Origin: Archivesica marissinica
Taxonomy: Eukaryota; Mollusca; Bivalvia; Venerida; Vesicomyidae
DNA: 64,000 bases
Direction of reading: 5' to 3'
Assembly (NCBI GenBank): GCA_014843695.1
Contig: CM026397.1
Location: 46,070,571-46,134,570 of the forward strand
The notes under the pieces were generated by a model. That model ran no database searches, was not told the DNA's origin, and saw only the letters and a program-made list of their open reading frames with translations. A program made the position numbers and the translations under genes. This document shows positions 59,301 through 64,000 of the stretch, piece by piece (within the stretch, counting starts at the first letter, position 1; each line of letters starts with the position of its first letter).

Positions 59301-62300
59301 CGGGTCAGTGTTCCAGTGGACATCATGAGGGGTCATATAGACGGGTCAGTGTTCCAGTGGACATCGTGAGGGGTCATATAGACGGGTCAGTGTTCCAGTG
59401 GACATCGTGAGGGGCCATATAGACGGGTCAGTGTTCCAGTGGACATCGTGAGGGGTCATATAGACGGGTCAGTGTTCCAGTGGACATCGTGAGGGGTCAT
59501 ATAGACGGGTCAGTGTTCCAGTGGACATCGTGAGGGGTCATATAGACGGGTCAGTGTTCCAGTGGACATCGTGAGGGGTCATATAGACGGGTCAGTGTTC
59601 CAGTGGACATCGTGAGGGGCCATATAGACGTGTCAGTGTTCCAGTGGACATCGTGAGGGGCCATATAGACGGAGTGGACATCTGAGGGGTCATATAGACG
59701 TGTCAGTGTTCCAGTGGACATCGTGAGGGGTCATATAGACGGGTCAGTGTTCCAGTGGACATCGTGAGGGGTCATATAGACGGATCAGTGTTCCAGTGGA
59801 CATCGTGAGGGTTCATATAGACGGATCAGTGTTCCAGTGGACATCGTGAGGGGTCATATAGACGGGTCAGTGTTCCAGTGGACATCGTGAGGGGCCATAT
59901 AGACGGATCAGTGTTCCAGTGGACATCGTGAGGGGCCATATAGACGGGTCAGTGTTCCAGTGGACATCGTGAGGGGCCATATAGACGTGTCAGTGTTCCA
60001 GTGGACATCGTGAGGGGCCATATAGACGGGTCAGTGTTCCAGTGGACATCATGAGGGGTCATATAGACGGGTCAGTGTTCCAGTGGACATCGTGAGGGGC
60101 CATATAGACGGGTCAGTGTTCCAGTGGACATCGTGAGGGGTCATATAGACGGGTCAGTGTTCCAGTGGACATCGTGAGGGTTCATATAGACGTGTCAGTG
60201 TTCCAGTGGACATCGTGAGGGGCCATATAGACGGGTCAGTGTTCCAGTGGACATCGTGAGGGGCCATATAGACGGGTCAGTGTTCCAGTGGACATCATGA
60301 GGGGTCATATAGACGGATCAGTGTTCCAGTGGACATCGTGAGGGGTCATATAGACGGATCAGTGTTCCAGTGGACATCATGAGGGGTCATATAGACGGGT
60401 CAGTGGACATCGTGAGGGGTCATATAGACGGGTCAGTGTTCCAGTGGACATCATGAGGGGCCATATAGACGTGTCAGTGTTCCAGTGGACATCGTGAGGG
60501 GCCATATAGACGGGTCAGTGTTCCAGTGGACATCGTGAGGGGCCATATAGACGGGTCAGTGTTCCAGTGGACATCGTGAGGGGCCATATAGACGGGTCAG
60601 TGTTCCAGTGGACATCGTGAGGGGCCATATAGACGGATCAGTGTTCCAGTGGACATCGTGAGGGGCCATATAGACGGGTCAGTGTTCCAGTGGACATCGT
60701 GAGGGGTCATATAGACGTGTCAGTGTTCCAGTGGACATCGTGAGGGGCCATATAGACGGGTCAGTGTTCCAGTGGACATCGTGAGGGTTCATATAGACGG
60801 ATCAGTGTTCCAGTGGACATCGTGAGGGTTCATATAGACGGATCAGTGTTCCAGTGGACATCGTGAGGGGTCATATAGACGGGTCAGTGTTCCAGTGGAC
60901 ATCGTGAGGGGCCATATAGACGGATCAGTGTTCCAGTGGACATCGTGAGGGGCCATATAGACGGGTCAATGTTCCAGTGGACATCGTGAGGGGCCATATA
61001 GACGTGTCAGTGTTCCAGTGCACATCGTGAGGGGCCATATAGACGTGTCAGTGTTCCAGTGGACATCGCGAGGGGCCATATAGACGGGTCAGTGTTCCAG
61101 TGGACATCATGAGGGGTCATATAGACGGGTCAGTGTTCCAGTGGACATCGTGAGGGGCCATATAGACGGGTCAGTGTTCCAGTGGACATCGTGAGGGGTC
61201 ATATAGACGGGTCAGTGTTCCAGTGGACATCGTGAGGGGCCATATAGACGTGTCAGTGTTCCAGTGGACATCGTGAGGGGCCATACAGACGGGTCATTGT
61301 TCCAGTGGACATCATGATTGGTCATATAGATGGGTCAGTGTTCCAGTGGACATCGTGAGGGGCCATACAGACGTGTCAGTGTTGCAGTATACATCGCGAG
61401 GGGCCATATAGACGTGTCAGTGTTCCAGTGGACATCATGAGGGGTCATATAGACGTGTCAGTGTTCCAGTGGACATCGTGAGGGGCCATATAGACGGGTC
61501 AGTGTTCCAGTGGACATCGTGAGGGTTCATATAGACGGATCAGTGTTCCAGTGGACATCGTGAGGGGCCATATAGACGGGTCAGTGTTCCAGTGGACATC
61601 ATGAGGGGTCATATAGACGGGTCAGTGTTCCAGTGGACATCATGAGGGGTCATATAGACGGATCAGTGTTCCAGTGGACATCGTGAGGGTTCATATAGAC
61701 GGATCAGTGTTCCAGTGGACATCGTGAGGGGTCATATAGACGTGTCAGTGTTCCAGTGGACATCGTGAGGGTTCATATAGACGGGTCAGTGTTCCAGTGG
61801 ACATCGTGAGGGGCCATATAGACGGATCAGTGTTCCAGTGGACATCGTGAGGGTTCATATAGACGTGTCAGTGTTCCAGTGGACATCGTGAGGGGCCATA
61901 TAGACGGGTCAGTGTTCCAGTGGACATCGTGAGGGTCATATAGACGGGTCAGTGTTCCAGTGGACATCGTGAGGGGTCATATAGACGTGTCAGTGTTCCA
62001 GTGGACATCGTGAGGGGTCATATAGACGGGTCAGTGTTCCAGTGGACATCGTGAGGGGCCATATAGACGGGTCAGTGTTCCAGTGGACATCGTGAGGGGC
62101 CATATAGACGGGTCAGTGTTCCAGTGGACATCGTGAGGGGCCATATAGACGGGTCAGTGTTCCAGTGGACATCGTGAGGGGCCATATAGACGGGTCAGTG
62201 TTCCAGTGGACATCGTGAGGGGTCATATAGACGTGTCAGTGTTCCAGTGGACATCGTGAGGGGCCATATAGACGGGTCAGTGTTCCAGTGGACATCGTGA

Positions 62301-63322
62301 GGGTCATATAGACGTGTCAGTGTTCCAGTGGACATCGTGAGGGGCCATATAGACGGGTCAGTGTTCCAGTGGACATCGTGAGGGGCCATATAGACGTGTC
62401 AGTGTTCCAGTGGACATCGTGAGGGTCATATAGACGGGTCAGTGTTCCAGTGGACATCGTGAGGGGCCATATAGACGTGTCAGTGTTCCAGTGGACATCG
62501 TGAGGGGCCATATAGACGTGTCAGTGTTCCAGTGGACATCGTGAGGGGTCATATAGACGTGTCAGTGTTCCAGTGGACATCGTGAGGGGCCATATAGACG
62601 TGTCAGTGTTCCAGTGGACATCGTGAGGGGTCATATAGACGGTCAGTGTTCCAGTGGACATCGTGAGGGGTCATATAGACGGGTCAGTGTTCCAGTGGAC
62701 ATCGTGAGGGGTCATATAGACGGGTCAGTGTTCCAGTGGACATCGTGAGGGGTCATATAGACGGGTCAGTGTTCCAGTGGACATCGTGAGGGGTCATATA
62801 GACGGGTCAGTGTTCCAGTGGACATCGTGAGGGGTCATATAGACGTGTCAGTGTTCCAGTGGACATCGTGAGGGGTCATATAGACGTGTCAGTGTTCCAG
62901 TGGACATCGTGAGGGGCCATATAGACGTGTCAGTGTTCCAGTGGACATCGTGAGGGGCCATATAGACGGATCAGTGTTCCAGTGGACATCGTGAGGGGTC
63001 ATATAGACGTGTCAGTGTTCCAGTGGACATCGTGAGGGGCCATATAGACGGGTCAGTGTTCCAGTGGACATCATGAGGGGTCATATAGACGGGTCAGTGT
63101 TCCAGTGGACATCATGAGGGGTCATATAGACGGATCAGTGTTCCAGTGGACATCATGAGGGGTCATATAGACGGGTCAGTGTTCCAGTGGACATCGTGAG
63201 GGGTCATATAGACGGGTCTGTGTTCCAGTGGACATCGTGAGTGGCCATATATACGGATCAGTGGACATCGTGAGGGTTCACATAGACGGGTCAGTGTTCC
63301 AGTGGACATCGTGAGGGGCCAT
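44316..63322. repeat. 41-bp satellite (array C), unit 3, ~19 kb
   Basis: About 440 visible monomers around one gap. The interior is very uniform. Almost all variation is gggtcat/gggccat/ggttcat at one site, gacggg/gacgtg/gacgga at another and catcgtg/catcatg at a third. The first three monomers (ggctatatag) and the last ones (63215-63310) are degenerate. Higher-order blocks are visible: an exact 410-bp ten-monomer duplication around 55353-56162, and a rare-variant block at 52351, 57124 and 61284. No ORF is real. Confidence 0.98.
50317..51316. other. Assembly gap, exactly 1000 N
   Basis: Fixed-size placeholder inside array C. The true array length is unknown. Confidence 0.99.
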
Positions 63323-63560
63323 AGAACTGCGAATCCAGGGATCGCAGGATCGCTCCCGTCTTATCCTAATTATAATAACAGTGTTTCAGATGGGACTATA
63401 AACCAAGGTCTCACGTATCGGTGCTACACAAGGTAAATGTAAAAGAACCAGGGATGCTTCAGGAATGGGAGTGTCTTCTTTATCTCGCACTATCTTAAAC
63501 AATCAAATGATTAACATACTTCCCGAGACGTGTCCCCGATTGACAATGGGCAACGATAAA
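63323..63560 (+). repeat. SINE, plus strand, unit 3
   Basis: Counterpart of 30050-30288 with few differences (tgtcttctttatc, gagacgtgtcc). It abuts the end of array C at the same base as in unit 2. Confidence 0.65.
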
Positions 63561-63715
63561 TAAACCTATCCCCTCAGTCACATGTGACGGAACCGTGTTA
63601 CAGCATTTAACATGGTGGACTCCATTGCAATCCAGGAATGATGTACTAAAGACACAAATTCCATACCAAGCAATATATAAACACTAATATAACTAACGAA
63701 TAATGGATATGTTGC
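63561..63715. other. Spacer, unit 3
   Basis: Counterpart of 30289-30440. No gene. Confidence 0.5.
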
Positions 63716-64000
63716 TATGTCTAACAAACATTGAAACAATATTATATCTAAACATACAATGGGTACTCTATGTCTAGCAAACAGTGAAACAATATTATAT
63801 CTAAACATACAATGGGTACTCTATGTCTAGCAAACAGTGAAACAATATTATATCTAAACATACAATGGGTACCCTATGTCTAGCAAACATTGATACAACA
63901 TTATATCTAAACATATAATGGGTACTCTATGTCTAACAAACAGTGATACAATATTATATCTAAACATACAATGGGTACTCTATGTCTAACAAACAGTGAT
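63716..64000. repeat. 53-bp minisatellite (array J), start, unit 3
   Basis: About five monomers before the window ends. caaacagtga is more frequent here than in unit 2. Confidence 0.92.

Larger units (their letters stand above)
41182..64000. repeat. Macro-repeat unit 3, right end outside window
   Basis: Third copy, entered through the same junction as unit 2 (cgacacgag joined to aggaatgag). At least 22.8 kb, of which about 19 kb is array C. The window ends inside the 53-bp array, so arrays D to I of this unit are not visible. Confidence 0.85.

Overview
This window is eukaryotic, almost certainly metazoan, non-coding repeat DNA. It is AT-rich and has tRNA-derived SINE-like fragments, non-LTR retrotransposon remnants with short tandem tails, an intact DD34E Tc1-type transposase, miniature inverted-repeat elements and long minisatellite arrays. 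The style of the SINE bodies and LINE tails would fit a mollusc or another lophotrochozoan, but that is inference. I see no host protein gene, rRNA, tRNA or snRNA gene. The only complete coding region I can support is the transposase at 10821-11834. Three runs of exactly 1000 N (9788-10787, 32681-33680, 50317-51316) are scaffold gaps of unknown true length.

The dominant structure is a tandem 'array of arrays'. One large unit starts at 101, again at 23941 and again at 41182, and the third copy runs off the window. Each unit carries a fixed order of unrelated tandem arrays separated by short single-copy spacers: a 25-bp array, a decayed reverse-transcriptase fragment, a 75-bp repeat, a 15-bp array, a SINE 3' part, the main 41-bp satellite (C), a SINE, a 53-bp array, a purine-rich tract, a 33-bp array, a Harbinger-like MITE, a ~60-bp array, a second 41-bp array (F), two more inverted-repeat elements, a 36-bp array (G), a 29-bp array (H), a SINE, a second 36-bp array (I), and an inverted SINE at the unit end. 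Array lengths differ strongly between units. Array C is about 6.7 kb up to a gap in unit 1, 1.4 kb in unit 2 and about 19 kb in unit 3. Array G has about 22 copies in unit 1 and one in unit 2. The 25-bp array has 2, 19 and 2 copies.

Unit 1 (101-23940) also holds, right of a gap, the Tc1-type element and a GC-rich retrotransposon-like segment (10788-13290). These have no visible counterpart in unit 2, although gaps may hide one. Unit 2 (23941-41181) is seen end to end except for one gap. Unit 3 (41182-64000) is mostly the giant 41-bp satellite and ends inside the 53-bp array.

The units carry a readable history. A 5'-truncated LINE with a 13-bp target-site duplication sits in units 2 and 3, while unit 1 keeps the empty site. 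Just to the right, units 1 and 2 share derived changes that unit 3 lacks, so the units are mosaics. About 2.9 kb of units 1 and 2 is almost base-for-base identical while the flanking spacers differ by a few percent, which points to recent gene conversion or an assembly artefact next to a gap.
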